From Saprospiraceae bacterium (GTDB lineage Bacteria > Bacteroidota > Bacteroidia > Chitinophagales > Saprospiraceae): a stretch of 64,000 nucleotides of DNA. The DNA lies in the NCBI GenBank assembly GCA_027488935.1, contig JAIYAP010000026.1:1-64000 (forward strand), in the 5' to 3' direction. Below the pieces are notes generated by a model, which was not told the origin of the DNA, ran no database searches, and saw nothing but the letters and a program-made list of their open reading frames with translations. This document shows positions 1 to 8,488 of this stretch, in pieces. The position numbers were made by a program, and so were the translations under genes. The stretch's first letter is position 1; every line of letters begins with the position of its first letter.

Positions 1-4
1 AAGT

Positions 5-97
5 TCATCACTCATCACTCATCACTCATCACTCATCACTCATCACTCATCACTCATCACTCATCACTCATCACTCATCACTCATCACTCATCACTC
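5..97. repeat. Tandem heptamer repeat (TCATCAC)13
   Basis: Thirteen perfect copies of TCATCAC run from 5 to 95, followed by two more matching bases. The array overlaps the 3' end of xerD and supplies its last three codons and its stop codon. Read on the minus strand, all three frames meet TGA within one or two units, so copy-number change would hardly alter the protein. It looks like a slippage-prone microsatellite and has no spacers, so it is not a CRISPR. Confidence 0.97.
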
Positions 98-1005
98 CGC
101 ATTCTGTTTCTCGGGTGGTAAAGGTAAACCGTCTCTTTCAGGTACTCGGTATCCAGGTGGGTGTAAATTTCGGTGGTAGTGATGCTTTCGTGCCCCAGCA
201 TATCCTGAACGGCTTTGAGGTCGGCGCCGCCTTCTACCAAATGGGTAGCGAACGAATGTCGGAAGGTGTGGGGACTAATGGTTTTTACAATCCCGGCTTT
301 TGCGGCGAGTTCTTTGATGATGTAAAAAACCATAACACGGGTTAAATGTTGGCCGCGCCGATTCAAAAACACCATATTTTCATGTCCGGCCTGTATGTTT
401 TCTTGTTTGCTGCGGATATGATCTAAGTATTGCCGGATGTATTTAATCGCCGTTTCTCCGATTGGTACTAAGCGTTCTTTGTTGTTTTTACCAATTACTT
501 TGATGAAACCGGCTTCCAAAAACAGGTTGGTGATGCGCAGGTGGACGAGTTCGCTCACGCGCAGCCCGCAGGCGTACAAGGTTTCAAGGATGGCGCGGTT
601 GCGCACGCCCAGCGGTTCCGAAAGGTCGATCGCGGCCAGCATTTGTTGTATTTCATATACGGAAAGTACTTCAGGCATGCTTCTTTTGAGGCGCGGCCCT
701 TCCAGATTTTCGGTGGGGTCGTCTTCGATCCAATCTTCCACCATCAAAAACTTGTAAAAAGCCCGAAGGCCAGAGATCATGCGTGCCTGCGAACTTGCTT
801 CGAGGCCTAATTGATTGATCCACAGGATAAAATCTTCCAGTTGGGATTGGGTAATTGCCAGGGGCCCGGTGGGTAATTGCTGAATTTCCAGAAAACGCAC
901 TAGTTTTTGCACGTCATTCAGGTAGGCTTCCAGGGTATTGGGGCTCATGGCGCGTTCCAAAAGGAGGTAGGCGTGAAATTGTTGTAGGGCGTTTTGCCAG
1001 GTCAT
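85..1005 (-). CDS. xerD: Tyrosine site-specific recombinase XerD
   Basis: This is a 306-residue tyrosine recombinase of the XerC/XerD family, of normal length for the family. It has an N-terminal SAM-like core-binding domain (about 5-90) and a catalytic domain (about 110-290). The catalytic residues are visible: R149 in CGLRVSEL, a lysine near 173-176, H246 and R249 in HTFRH, H272 in LGHES, and nucleophile Y281 in EIYTH. Such enzymes resolve chromosome dimers at dif during division; some relatives serve integration or inversion. The start codon overlaps the stop of the upstream HipB-like gene (ATGA), so the two are probably translated together. The C-terminal tail SDE and the stop come from the heptamer repeat. 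XerD rather than XerC or an integron-type recombinase is a judgement from overall resemblance; no dif-like site was identified. Confidence 0.92.
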   Translation of the reverse strand: MTWQNALQQFHAYLLLERAMSPNTLEAYLNDVQKLVRFLEIQQLPTGPLAITQSQLEDFILWINQLGLEASSQARMISGLRAFYKFLMVEDWIEDDPTENLEGPRLKRSMPEVLSVYEIQQMLAAIDLSEPLGVRNRAILETLYACGLRVSELVHLRITNLFLEAGFIKVIGKNNKERLVPIGETAIKYIRQYLDHIRSKQENIQAGHENMVFLNRRGQHLTRVMVFYIIKELAAKAGIVKTISPHTFRHSFATHLVEGGADLKAVQDMLGHESITTTEIYTHLDTEYLKETVYLYHPRNRMRSDE

Positions 1006-1214
1006 GGTTGGTAGTGTTTCTTTTGAACTGGCACAGGTCCTACTTCATACCCAAACAAGGCCAAAACCTGGTTTACTTTGTCCAAACGCAGGGTAGGTTT
1101 TCCTTGTTCGAGTTCCCGAATAAACCGCAAGCCCACGCCCGCTTTTAAGGCCAGTTCGGGTTGAGTCAGTTTAACGGCACGCCGCTTTTCTTTTACAAAG
1201 GTTCTAAGGTTCAT
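1002..1214 (-). CDS. HipB-like XRE-family transcriptional regulator without an adjacent hipA
   Basis: A 70-residue protein made almost wholly of a Cro/C1-type helix-turn-helix (about residues 15-39, LTQPELALKAG...FIRELEQGKP), typical of HipB/y4mF-type antitoxin repressors. I place the start at the ATG at 1214 (MNLRTF). The longer frame starts with TTG at 1235 and would run through the first operator. HipB proteins normally bind their own promoter and neutralise the HipA kinase encoded just downstream. Here the downstream gene is xerD, overlapping by 4 bp, and no HipA is seen. Three palindromic operators lie upstream, so autoregulation of both genes is likely. DNA binding is well supported by the motif; an antitoxin role is not. 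Confidence 0.85.
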   Translation of the reverse strand: MNLRTFVKEKRRAVKLTQPELALKAGVGLRFIRELEQGKPTLRLDKVNQVLALFGYEVGPVPVQKKHYQP

Positions 1215-1216
1215 TT

Positions 1217-1314
1217 TATACCCTTTTGGGTGCAAAAATGGTGCTTTTTTTGATAATGTACCCGATCGGGTGTTGGTTTGTTTTAGGATAATTTTTTATA
1301 CCCGATCGGGTGTT
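1217..1314 (-). promoter_or_regulatory. Three palindromic operators at 40-bp spacing
   Basis: Three related palindromes have cores at 1221-1230 (CCCTTTTGGG), 1261-1270 (CCCGATCGGG) and 1301-1310 (CCCGATCGGG). Each is preceded by TA(C) and followed by TG, and core starts are exactly 40 bp apart, close to four helical turns. The first ends just upstream of the proposed ATG of the HipB-like gene. They are the obvious binding sites for that repressor (inference). Confidence 0.85.
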
Positions 1315-1393
1315 TTTCAGTGTTCGCAATGGAACCAACAAATATCAGTAAATGAATTTGAGGGCAGCCAGTGTTTGTGAGAAACGGACACGG

Positions 1394-4300
1394 TTAATCG
1401 ATTTTTAGCACAACGACTTTCCCTAATAGATGCCCGTTTTGGAAAACGCAAAGTTGATAAGCACCTGAATTTAAACCAGCGATGTCAATTTCTGCTTCTG
1501 CATTGCTAAGATTGGGATTAAATCCGCCATAACGGACGGGTATAGCCATCATATTGTATAACACAAACTGAAGCGAATTTGCATCGGAAACATTGCCGAT
1601 TTGGGCCTTAACTGTATTGGAAGCAGGATTCGGCCATAACCATAGTGCAGACTTCGCAGGTGGTGCTTCCTGCGTTTTCACAAGAGGGGCGAGCGCTGCG
1701 CCAAATTCGGAAAAATGGTCAAATATTGCTTCCAAATAAAACAGACTGTCGTTGCCCAAAATCATGGACATACTTTGATTAACACTTAAGCCGGCCGACA
1801 ATCCATTATTTTCGGGATCGCAATCTTCATTCAGTCCGTCGTAATGGGTAAGGCCCAATTCGGAAGGCAGGGTAACATCTACAGGTGGGGTAAGGTTGTA
1901 GGCCTCCAAATCGGCTTTGCTGAAAAACAAACGCACTGTCACCGGATTGACTGGCTGGTATTCGGGCTCAATGCGGAAGTAGCGCGGCAGCAATTTTTGG
2001 CCACCTGGTAATACGGGTGCAGCAGGTAGAATTCCTGAGGACACCTGAATCTTGCCCAAATTTTCTTCCGTTTTAATAGCGCCGATAAGGGTACCTGTGA
2101 CATGGGCACTTTCGCTTGCATAAAGATTGCGCCAGGCTCCTGGTGCGGTGAATCCGGTATTTGTTTGTACAAATGATTGACAGCTATCCAAAATTATGGG
2201 TATATCCGGATGGTCCTTGATGGAAATACAAAAATGCCCAGTAGTACCGTTGGCCCCGTCGACCATTAGATAGTAAAAAACGCCTGGTGTCAAACCTGTG
2301 TAATACAATACAGCATCGTTTGGATTAGGGCCAGCGTTGTCCTCCCCAGTTGCTAAAATCTGATAAGGGTATGAAAAATTAATCGAATCAAATGCAAATT
2401 CCAGCAAGGCTACATGCGGATCAAAGGGCTTGGAGGCCACGCTATTCACATTTACTTGTACCGTGCCACTGGCCGGCGCATAGAATCCAAACCAAACATT
2501 GTGTTTTGGACCATCTTTCCAGTTTCCGGGCATTTCGGAGGGGTCTGGTTCTTTAATGTTGCTATTTGCGAATTGGTTTGTAAAAATCTTACAAGAATCA
2601 TTGATGGAGAGCCTATACGAATTACTAGCCCATATATCAGAAGCTTCCTCATTTTCAACATCGCAACCTACTGAGATTCTGTATTGAGTATTTGTAGTAT
2701 TGAGTTGATCTGCCATGAAAAGGAGACTTTTTCCAATGGTCAAATAATTCAAATCAATTATCGCATCGTAATCTGTTTGAGGTAAGCACTTTAATATACC
2801 GCCTGGGCCTTCACATTGCGTTAAACTGCTTACTTTAAATTCGTAAGCGGTAGGCCCAAGCGGTCCGAGTGACAATCTATATTTTGCAGTGAACTCGGGC
2901 GTTACTCGAAAGAAAACTTCCTTCCCTGGTGCAGAATATCCACAAGGCATAAAATCATGATTGCCCGTTCCGCCTTGAAAAACAATTTTTTGTCCGCATT
3001 TCAGATTGGGAATACTATCGCAATAGACCAGGAGATGTATCAAACCAGAGTCGGACCAAACATTTGTTTGCAGGGTTCCACAGTGGGGTCTGAGCCGGAA
3101 TTTGTAGGTTGTTTCAGGATTTAGGCCGGTTATAGTTGCCGTGTCGAGATCTGTAAAGTAATTTGGAGATCCTGTAAAGGCTTGATTTTCAGGAATTAAT
3201 TCAATATCGGCGCCTTTCGCTTGATCTACTGTTTGCCAGGTTATTCCGGCTGTTCCGTTTGAATATAAGATACCCTGAACGTTCGATGCGGGTTGGCAAA
3301 GGCAGTATGTTTCGATTAAAGGGGTAAATGGAACGTTGCCTATCGTTGTAAAATTTATCAAAAAATCGCCAGGATTTAGGTTGTTCAGGTAAATTACTGT
3401 GTCAGAATTGATGTAGAAACATTGGGTCCAATTTGTGGGTGTTCCACAGGAGCTGGTAACATCATTACTTCGGTTAAAACGCGCACGCACGCCCTTGGTA
3501 TTAGTCAGACGCATGACATAGTTACCCGGTGCGTTCACCGTAAAATGATACAACACTTGCCAGGTTTTTCGGGTGCTTTCCGAACACACATCATAAATGG
3601 TATAGGGTGTCTGTTGGGGATATTGGGGTGTTATGGTATCATTACAGGGCAAATCGAGGGTATTTTGGCAATAAAGCAATTGAAATCGATCCGGCTTAGA
3701 CCATTCACTGGTATCGCCGTTGGGGCATAAAGATCTTATTCTCCAAGCATAAAGATCATTTGTTCTTAACGTAAACAAATTGCTTAAGTAAGACCCACCA
3801 TAACCAGCATCCCATTTTACGGGCGCGCTGAGTTTTTCAATGGTTGTCTTACTAGAAAGACCGAGCTGATAACGCCAATCGCCCTTATTACCGTCCCAAT
3901 GCAGGACAACTTCATGGCCATTTCCAAATATTTCTGAAGAAAGATATTTGGTCGATTTACAGGGAGATTCACAATAGTAGCTCAGTGTAATAGAGTCTTC
4001 GCCGTATGTTTCCCATTTTTTTAACATTAAATAATAGTTCCCGCCTGGCCTAAGGTGTTCTAAACTAATTAGATAGACATCATGGGTGTCTTTTATGCAA
4101 ATCCATCCTGAAGAATCAGCACAGCTATATGCATCTGCATCTTTTAAGTAAATGGCATGTGGAACGTCTTTAGGCCGGAATTGAAAATAGGCAGTACTAT
4201 CCACGGTTTTGAATTGCAAAATCAATTCAGTCCCTTTCGGCACCTGATCACAGGCTGGCAAATTTTGCCAAAATCCGATGCCTTGGGGGAAGTGCAAGGT

Positions 4301-6622
4301 GATTTCCTGATCGCAAGAAAGTAGCGGCCATTGTTGACAATCGGGAGAGATATCGAAATAACTGGTTTCTGAATATTGACTTGAACCCCATACACCGCAA
4401 TTTCCCCGAACCCGCCACTTGTAATGCCTTCCCGCTTTCAGGTCAGCAAATAAGATACTATCTGTATCAGTGCTATCACTTATGTAGTAGTAAAAATCTT
4501 GATCTGTTCTTTTTACTTGAAGGTCCCATGAAACTTGATTGAAGTTGGCTTTCCATTTGAGTAGGGCATCATGGTTGTTTACAATTTTGGATACCAGGTT
4601 TTCTGGTGGAAGGCAAGCGGATGGACAATTTATTTTAAAACCTACGTTTGGATATTCCGGATGATTTGTGAATGGGCCCTTAAAATCAAAACCAAAGAGG
4701 GCTGGAACGCCTGCCGTTAATATCCCTAAGTTGAATGACTTATCAGTGTTTTGATCCTCAAGCGGAATGCAAATCCACGAAGTATCCAATTTGCAATTTG
4801 CACCCGGCTTGCATAAAAGCAATGAGGATGGCCCTAAATTGTAGGTGGATAATTCATATTTGCCCGAAAACTGCGGTACGAATTGATAGAATCGCTCTAT
4901 TCCATCCTGGCAATTAAGGACCGGCAAATCATCCGATGTAGATGCATAATTTTGGTCATCGCATTTTACTTTATATGCATTATTACAATCAGGAGCTGTT
5001 AAAAAGTTAGAAATTTCGGACCAAGGGCCGTACCCAATACCGGAACAATAGGACCTGACCCGCCAATAATAACGGGTTTTGGCCTTCAATCCTCCTATTT
5101 CTAAGTAGTCGCTTATCGATGAATATGGAGTGATTCCAGTGAAATTGACGGGATCTTCCGTGATTTCAATTTCACATTTTTCTTTTAATTCGAAATTATG
5201 CCATGATAATCGGACGGAATCAAAGGAAAACGCTTGTACGGTGAGTAGTCCTGGCGCTGGACAGGCATCCAGGCAATTCCAGCGAAAAGCCAAGGGCATC
5301 GCTTTTTCATTCCTTTTGTCCATATGAAATTCATACGTTTTTCCACGAATGAAATAACCAAAATTCAGGGTATCCTGTTTGTAATACCCTAAATTACCAT
5401 TTGGCCAAGATTCAGGTGGAATATCATACTGGTTGCATGGATTCTTCGTTGAATCAATCCATGCCGCAAAATAACCGGAATAAAATACGGATGTAGATGT
5501 ATCTAACGGCGTTGTAATGAGGCTCAAATTGCCTGAATAGGGAGCCGTATAACGCCATTTTTTTACTCTGTTCAATCCTGCCTTGAACCCAGATGTATAG
5601 GTAGAATCACATTTTAATAAGGGAATACTATCGCAAATGTAATTAGTGCTAAAACCAACCCCTTCTACCCAATCACTCACATTGACCTCGCAATTGGACC
5701 TTGCCCGCCAATGATAATCTGTCCCTGATTCCAAATTTTTAATGGTAGCGCGATAATTTATGTTGGTTATGTTTGGGACTCCGGTGTACGACTTCGAATC
5801 TGGTAGTATTTCTATCTCATCACCTGCAATCCCACCAGAAAAATGTAGTTTGACAGAATCTGCTTTAATTTCTTCCAATTCCAAATTTGTGGGTGGTGGG
5901 CAAGGTTCGTAAGTTATCTTGAAAGTCCTGTGGGCAACTAAAACATCTGGATTTGTTGTAAAGGCTAAGGTTATGGTTCGTCCTGCACTTCTTCCATAAA
6001 AAGTGAAACGCTCCCCTTGAAATGAAGATACGCTGACACATTCCGGGTTACCTCTGCAATAATTCGAACTGTATTCGAAAGCACCAGTATTGACTTTGTT
6101 TGTGTCGGAATTTAGAACATTTAATCGGTAACTGCCATCTGCGGGTACTATAAATCGATATACGTGTGCTTTCCCATCGGTGCGTTTATTACAATTTGAA
6201 TATCCAATCACAGGAGAGACCGGCGCCGGAAAATCTATTGTGAAAGCAGAGTCTAATTTTATTTCGGGTGCCAGTGGGCAAGGCGGCGGGGTCGTGAACG
6301 TATAAACAACAGACCAATCACTGAAAGTGTCGTTTGGGCAGGCGTATCTTGCACGCCAATGGTAGGTTGTATTGGGCTTCAAATCTTGAAAAAACACAAA
6401 CCGTTGAAGGGAAATCTGCTTGGGATTGTCGTCGAAGGATTCGCCATCTTGAATAATTTGTATTACACCCCAAAGGTCAAATGTAAATTCTACCTTAACC
6501 TCATAAGGGAAAACATAAATTTCCTGCTTTAACTCCGGTGGGGTAGTACACGGCTGCGCATTTAAGTCTGATAAAAACAGGCAAATGAGCGAAACGAGCA
6601 ATAAAAGAGAAAAACGATTCAT
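1394..6622 (-). CDS. Large T9SS type A secreted protein with fibronectin III-like repeats
   Basis: A 1742-residue exported protein of unknown specific function. The start is set at 6622, giving a clear signal peptide (MNRFSLLLLVSLICLFLSDLNAQ); the longer frame to 6673 adds 17 unlikely residues. Six fibronectin III-like modules can be seen, each starting near a CPxP motif and ending in Y-x-W/F-R-x-R-x-x-C followed by W/S. They alternate with roughly 120-residue beta-rich modules that open with a cysteine-rich 'L.C' motif. The last 75 residues (from WLWPNPASNTV to KVVVLKID) form a type A T9SS sorting domain, so the protein should cross the outer membrane and be attached or released. It is likely an adhesin or matrix protein. 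It stands alone on the minus strand, upstream of the hipB-xerD pair. Confidence 0.88.
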   Translation of the reverse strand: MNRFSLLLLVSLICLFLSDLNAQPCTTPPELKQEIYVFPYEVKVEFTFDLWGVIQIIQDGESFDDNPKQISLQRFVFFQDLKPNTTYHWRARYACPNDTFSDWSVVYTFTTPPPCPLAPEIKLDSAFTIDFPAPVSPVIGYSNCNKRTDGKAHVYRFIVPADGSYRLNVLNSDTNKVNTGAFEYSSNYCRGNPECVSVSSFQGERFTFYGRSAGRTITLAFTTNPDVLVAHRTFKITYEPCPPPTNLELEEIKADSVKLHFSGGIAGDEIEILPDSKSYTGVPNITNINYRATIKNLESGTDYHWRARSNCEVNVSDWVEGVGFSTNYICDSIPLLKCDSTYTSGFKAGLNRVKKWRYTAPYSGNLSLITTPLDTSTSVFYSGYFAAWIDSTKNPCNQYDIPPESWPNGNLGYYKQDTLNFGYFIRGKTYEFHMDKRNEKAMPLAFRWNCLDACPAPGLLTVQAFSFDSVRLSWHNFELKEKCEIEITEDPVNFTGITPYSSISDYLEIGGLKAKTRYYWRVRSYCSGIGYGPWSEISNFLTAPDCNNAYKVKCDDQNYASTSDDLPVLNCQDGIERFYQFVPQFSGKYELSTYNLGPSSLLLCKPGANCKLDTSWICIPLEDQNTDKSFNLGILTAGVPALFGFDFKGPFTNHPEYPNVGFKINCPSACLPPENLVSKIVNNHDALLKWKANFNQVSWDLQVKRTDQDFYYYISDSTDTDSILFADLKAGRHYKWRVRGNCGVWGSSQYSETSYFDISPDCQQWPLLSCDQEITLHFPQGIGFWQNLPACDQVPKGTELILQFKTVDSTAYFQFRPKDVPHAIYLKDADAYSCADSSGWICIKDTHDVYLISLEHLRPGGNYYLMLKKWETYGEDSITLSYYCESPCKSTKYLSSEIFGNGHEVVLHWDGNKGDWRYQLGLSSKTTIEKLSAPVKWDAGYGGSYLSNLFTLRTNDLYAWRIRSLCPNGDTSEWSKPDRFQLLYCQNTLDLPCNDTITPQYPQQTPYTIYDVCSESTRKTWQVLYHFTVNAPGNYVMRLTNTKGVRARFNRSNDVTSSCGTPTNWTQCFYINSDTVIYLNNLNPGDFLINFTTIGNVPFTPLIETYCLCQPASNVQGILYSNGTAGITWQTVDQAKGADIELIPENQAFTGSPNYFTDLDTATITGLNPETTYKFRLRPHCGTLQTNVWSDSGLIHLLVYCDSIPNLKCGQKIVFQGGTGNHDFMPCGYSAPGKEVFFRVTPEFTAKYRLSLGPLGPTAYEFKVSSLTQCEGPGGILKCLPQTDYDAIIDLNYLTIGKSLLFMADQLNTTNTQYRISVGCDVENEEASDIWASNSYRLSINDSCKIFTNQFANSNIKEPDPSEMPGNWKDGPKHNVWFGFYAPASGTVQVNVNSVASKPFDPHVALLEFAFDSINFSYPYQILATGEDNAGPNPNDAVLYYTGLTPGVFYYLMVDGANGTTGHFCISIKDHPDIPIILDSCQSFVQTNTGFTAPGAWRNLYASESAHVTGTLIGAIKTEENLGKIQVSSGILPAAPVLPGGQKLLPRYFRIEPEYQPVNPVTVRLFFSKADLEAYNLTPPVDVTLPSELGLTHYDGLNEDCDPENNGLSAGLSVNQSMSMILGNDSLFYLEAIFDHFSEFGAALAPLVKTQEAPPAKSALWLWPNPASNTVKAQIGNVSDANSLQFVLYNMMAIPVRYGGFNPNLSNAEAEIDIAGLNSGAYQLCVFQNGHLLGKVVVLKID

Positions 6623-7000
6623 CTTTTGGGTGGTATATCGGTTAATGAAATTAAAAAGCCGCCAATTGGGCATTATAGAATAATTGGCTGCACAAAAATT
6701 GAGCCCAATTTACGGCTTCCATCTTATTTAAATTGCGCTAAAATGTTAATTAACATAGGAGTGGCATATCGTTGTTTTTCGAATAGAAGACCATGCAATC
6801 TGCTGGATCATATTTTTCTTGCTCCTCCACAAGCCACATTTGTTGTCCCTCTTAAGGTGAAAACAACCTGAAATCCGCTCCCCTACATTTAAAGTTTTAT
6901 TAATTCCTGTCCAAAACGATCATAAATTTGCGTCCTTGCTGTTGTGTATAGTTGCCGTCTTCGCGTCGATGCCGACAACCATACCAAACCAAACCTTTGC
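6623..7000. other. Divergent intergenic region
   Basis: This 378-bp AT-rich stretch separates the divergent T9SS gene (leftward) and sensor kinase (rightward) and must hold both promoters. Apart from the -7-type box at 6923-6930, no gene, hairpin or repeat was recognised. Confidence 0.6.
6923..6930 (+). promoter_or_regulatory. Bacteroidota -7 box for the sensor kinase gene
   Basis: TAAATTTG matches the Bacteroidota sigma-ABfr -7 consensus TANNTTTG and is followed by GCG. It lies 70 bp before the ATG at 7001, which supports that start over the GTG at 6944. A good -33 TTG at the usual distance was not seen. Confidence 0.5.
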
Positions 7001-8488
7001 ATGAGCGCACAACGTATTCGACTGATTATTGCCATGATGAGCCTGGCCTTGCTGGGGATCATTAGTTTGCAAATTTACTGGATCAAATGGAGCATCCGAC
7101 TAAATGAGGAGCAGTTTGACAAAAATGTGTACGCGGCACTCAATCGGGTAGGCGATAAACTGCAATATTACGAGGAAATCGCGGTGTTGCTGGCCGTCAA
7201 TTCCTCCCACGAACAAAGCAATGCTGCCAATCAAAATATCCGCCGGGCGGCCCAATACCTCGAAAATGGTTTTGCTGCCCGACAAATGGCCAAATCGGAT
7301 AGCCTGCTGCCTAATCCTGCTCAACAACAAGGCAAACAAGGTTTTCAGGATGTGGTAACTGCTTATGAATATATAAAGGTTAGCCAGTTGGTCGATTCCA
7401 AACCGCTGGCAGAACGTATTCAACTGGATGTGCTTGCGCAAAGTGTGAAAGAGGAACTGGACAGTCGGGGGGTGCATTCACAATACCAATATGGGGTGTT
7501 TTCCAAATCTAAAAACAGTTTTGTGGTGGTGAATGACCATTACGTGGTGCTGGATGATGGTCCACAAATTACCCACGGTGGAGCAGCGTCGTTGTTTAAT
7601 TCGCCCTATCGGGTGGCCCTTTTTCAACAGGATATTGAGTCGCCCGGGTATTTGTCGCTGTATTTCCCCGATCGTACTAGCCTGGTTTTGGCGTCGGTCT
7701 GGAATGCGTTGGTGCTGTCTGTGGTGTTCACAGGGGTCATTTTATTCTGTTTTTGGTACACGATTCGGGTCATTTTCCGGCAGAAAAAACTGTCGGAAAT
7801 GAAAAATGACTTTATCAACAACATGACCCACGAGTTCAAAACGCCTATTGCGACCATCTCCCTCGCAGCAGATAGTATTGGCAGTCCGATGATTATGAAC
7901 CATCCGGAAAAAATCAAGCGGTTTATTGATATCATCCGACAGGAAAACAGGCGTATGAACAGTCAAGTGGAACGGGTATTGCAAATGGCGCTGATCGATA
8001 AACGCGATTTTGAACTCAGATTGGGCGAAATGAACCTGCATGAGGTGTTGCAGCAGGCGGTGGATAATTTTAGTTTGCAAGTAGAAAAACGCGAAGGCAC
8101 GCTTTTAACGGATTTTCAGGCTTCCCGCCCGGTGATTGAAGGCGACGCGACGCACATTGCCTCTATTATTCATAACCTGCTGGATAATGCCAATAAATAC
8201 AGCCCCGAAAAGCCCGAAATCACCCTGCATACCCGCAATGTACCGCTGGGCGTGGAAATTACGGTAGAGGATAAAGGCATCGGCATCAGCAAGGAAACCC
8301 GAAAGCATATTTTTGACAAATTCTTCCGCGCCCACACCGGCAATATCCACGATGTGAAAGGTTTCGGACTCGGTTTAAGTTATGTAAAAGCCATTATGAC
8401 GGCCCACAAAGGACTGATTGACGTAAAAAGTGAAGTGGGCAAGGGAAGCAGTTTTATCCTTACTTTCCCTTTCCGGCAGCAGGATTAG
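7001..8488 (+). CDS. Orphan sensor histidine kinase
   Basis: A 495-residue membrane sensor kinase. Transmembrane helix 1 lies at about 6-27 (RLIIAMMSLALLGIISLQIYW), a periplasmic region of about 200 residues follows with no recognised sensor fold, and helix 2 lies at about 227-255. The HisKA domain has the phospho-acceptor histidine near residue 277 in NMTHEFKTP. The ATPase domain has the N box near 395 (DNANKYS), G1 DKGIGIS near 424 and G2 GFGLGLSYV near 453. All catalytic motifs are intact. The start was taken at 7001 because the longer GTG-started frame adds 19 residues lacking features. No response regulator is adjacent, so the partner must be elsewhere. The stop codon overlaps that of the convergent peptidase gene by two bases. 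Confidence 0.93.
   Translation: MSAQRIRLIIAMMSLALLGIISLQIYWIKWSIRLNEEQFDKNVYAALNRVGDKLQYYEEIAVLLAVNSSHEQSNAANQNIRRAAQYLENGFAARQMAKSDSLLPNPAQQQGKQGFQDVVTAYEYIKVSQLVDSKPLAERIQLDVLAQSVKEELDSRGVHSQYQYGVFSKSKNSFVVVNDHYVVLDDGPQITHGGAASLFNSPYRVALFQQDIESPGYLSLYFPDRTSLVLASVWNALVLSVVFTGVILFCFWYTIRVIFRQKKLSEMKNDFINNMTHEFKTPIATISLAADSIGSPMIMNHPEKIKRFIDIIRQENRRMNSQVERVLQMALIDKRDFELRLGEMNLHEVLQQAVDNFSLQVEKREGTLLTDFQASRPVIEGDATHIASIIHNLLDNANKYSPEKPEITLHTRNVPLGVEITVEDKGIGISKETRKHIFDKFFRAHTGNIHDVKGFGLGLSYVKAIMTAHKGLIDVKSEVGKGSSFILTFPFRQQD

Noticed and set aside
5-97. Possible CRISPR array
   Set aside because: The repeats are contiguous 7-mers with no spacers and no cas genes are near.
1002-1235. Complete HipBA toxin-antitoxin system
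   Set aside because: No HipA kinase gene is present; the overlapping partner is xerD.
6944-7000. Longer N-terminus for the sensor kinase (GTG start)
   Set aside because: The added 19 residues are hydrophilic and precede the first membrane helix; the ATG at 7001 follows a promoter box at a suitable distance.
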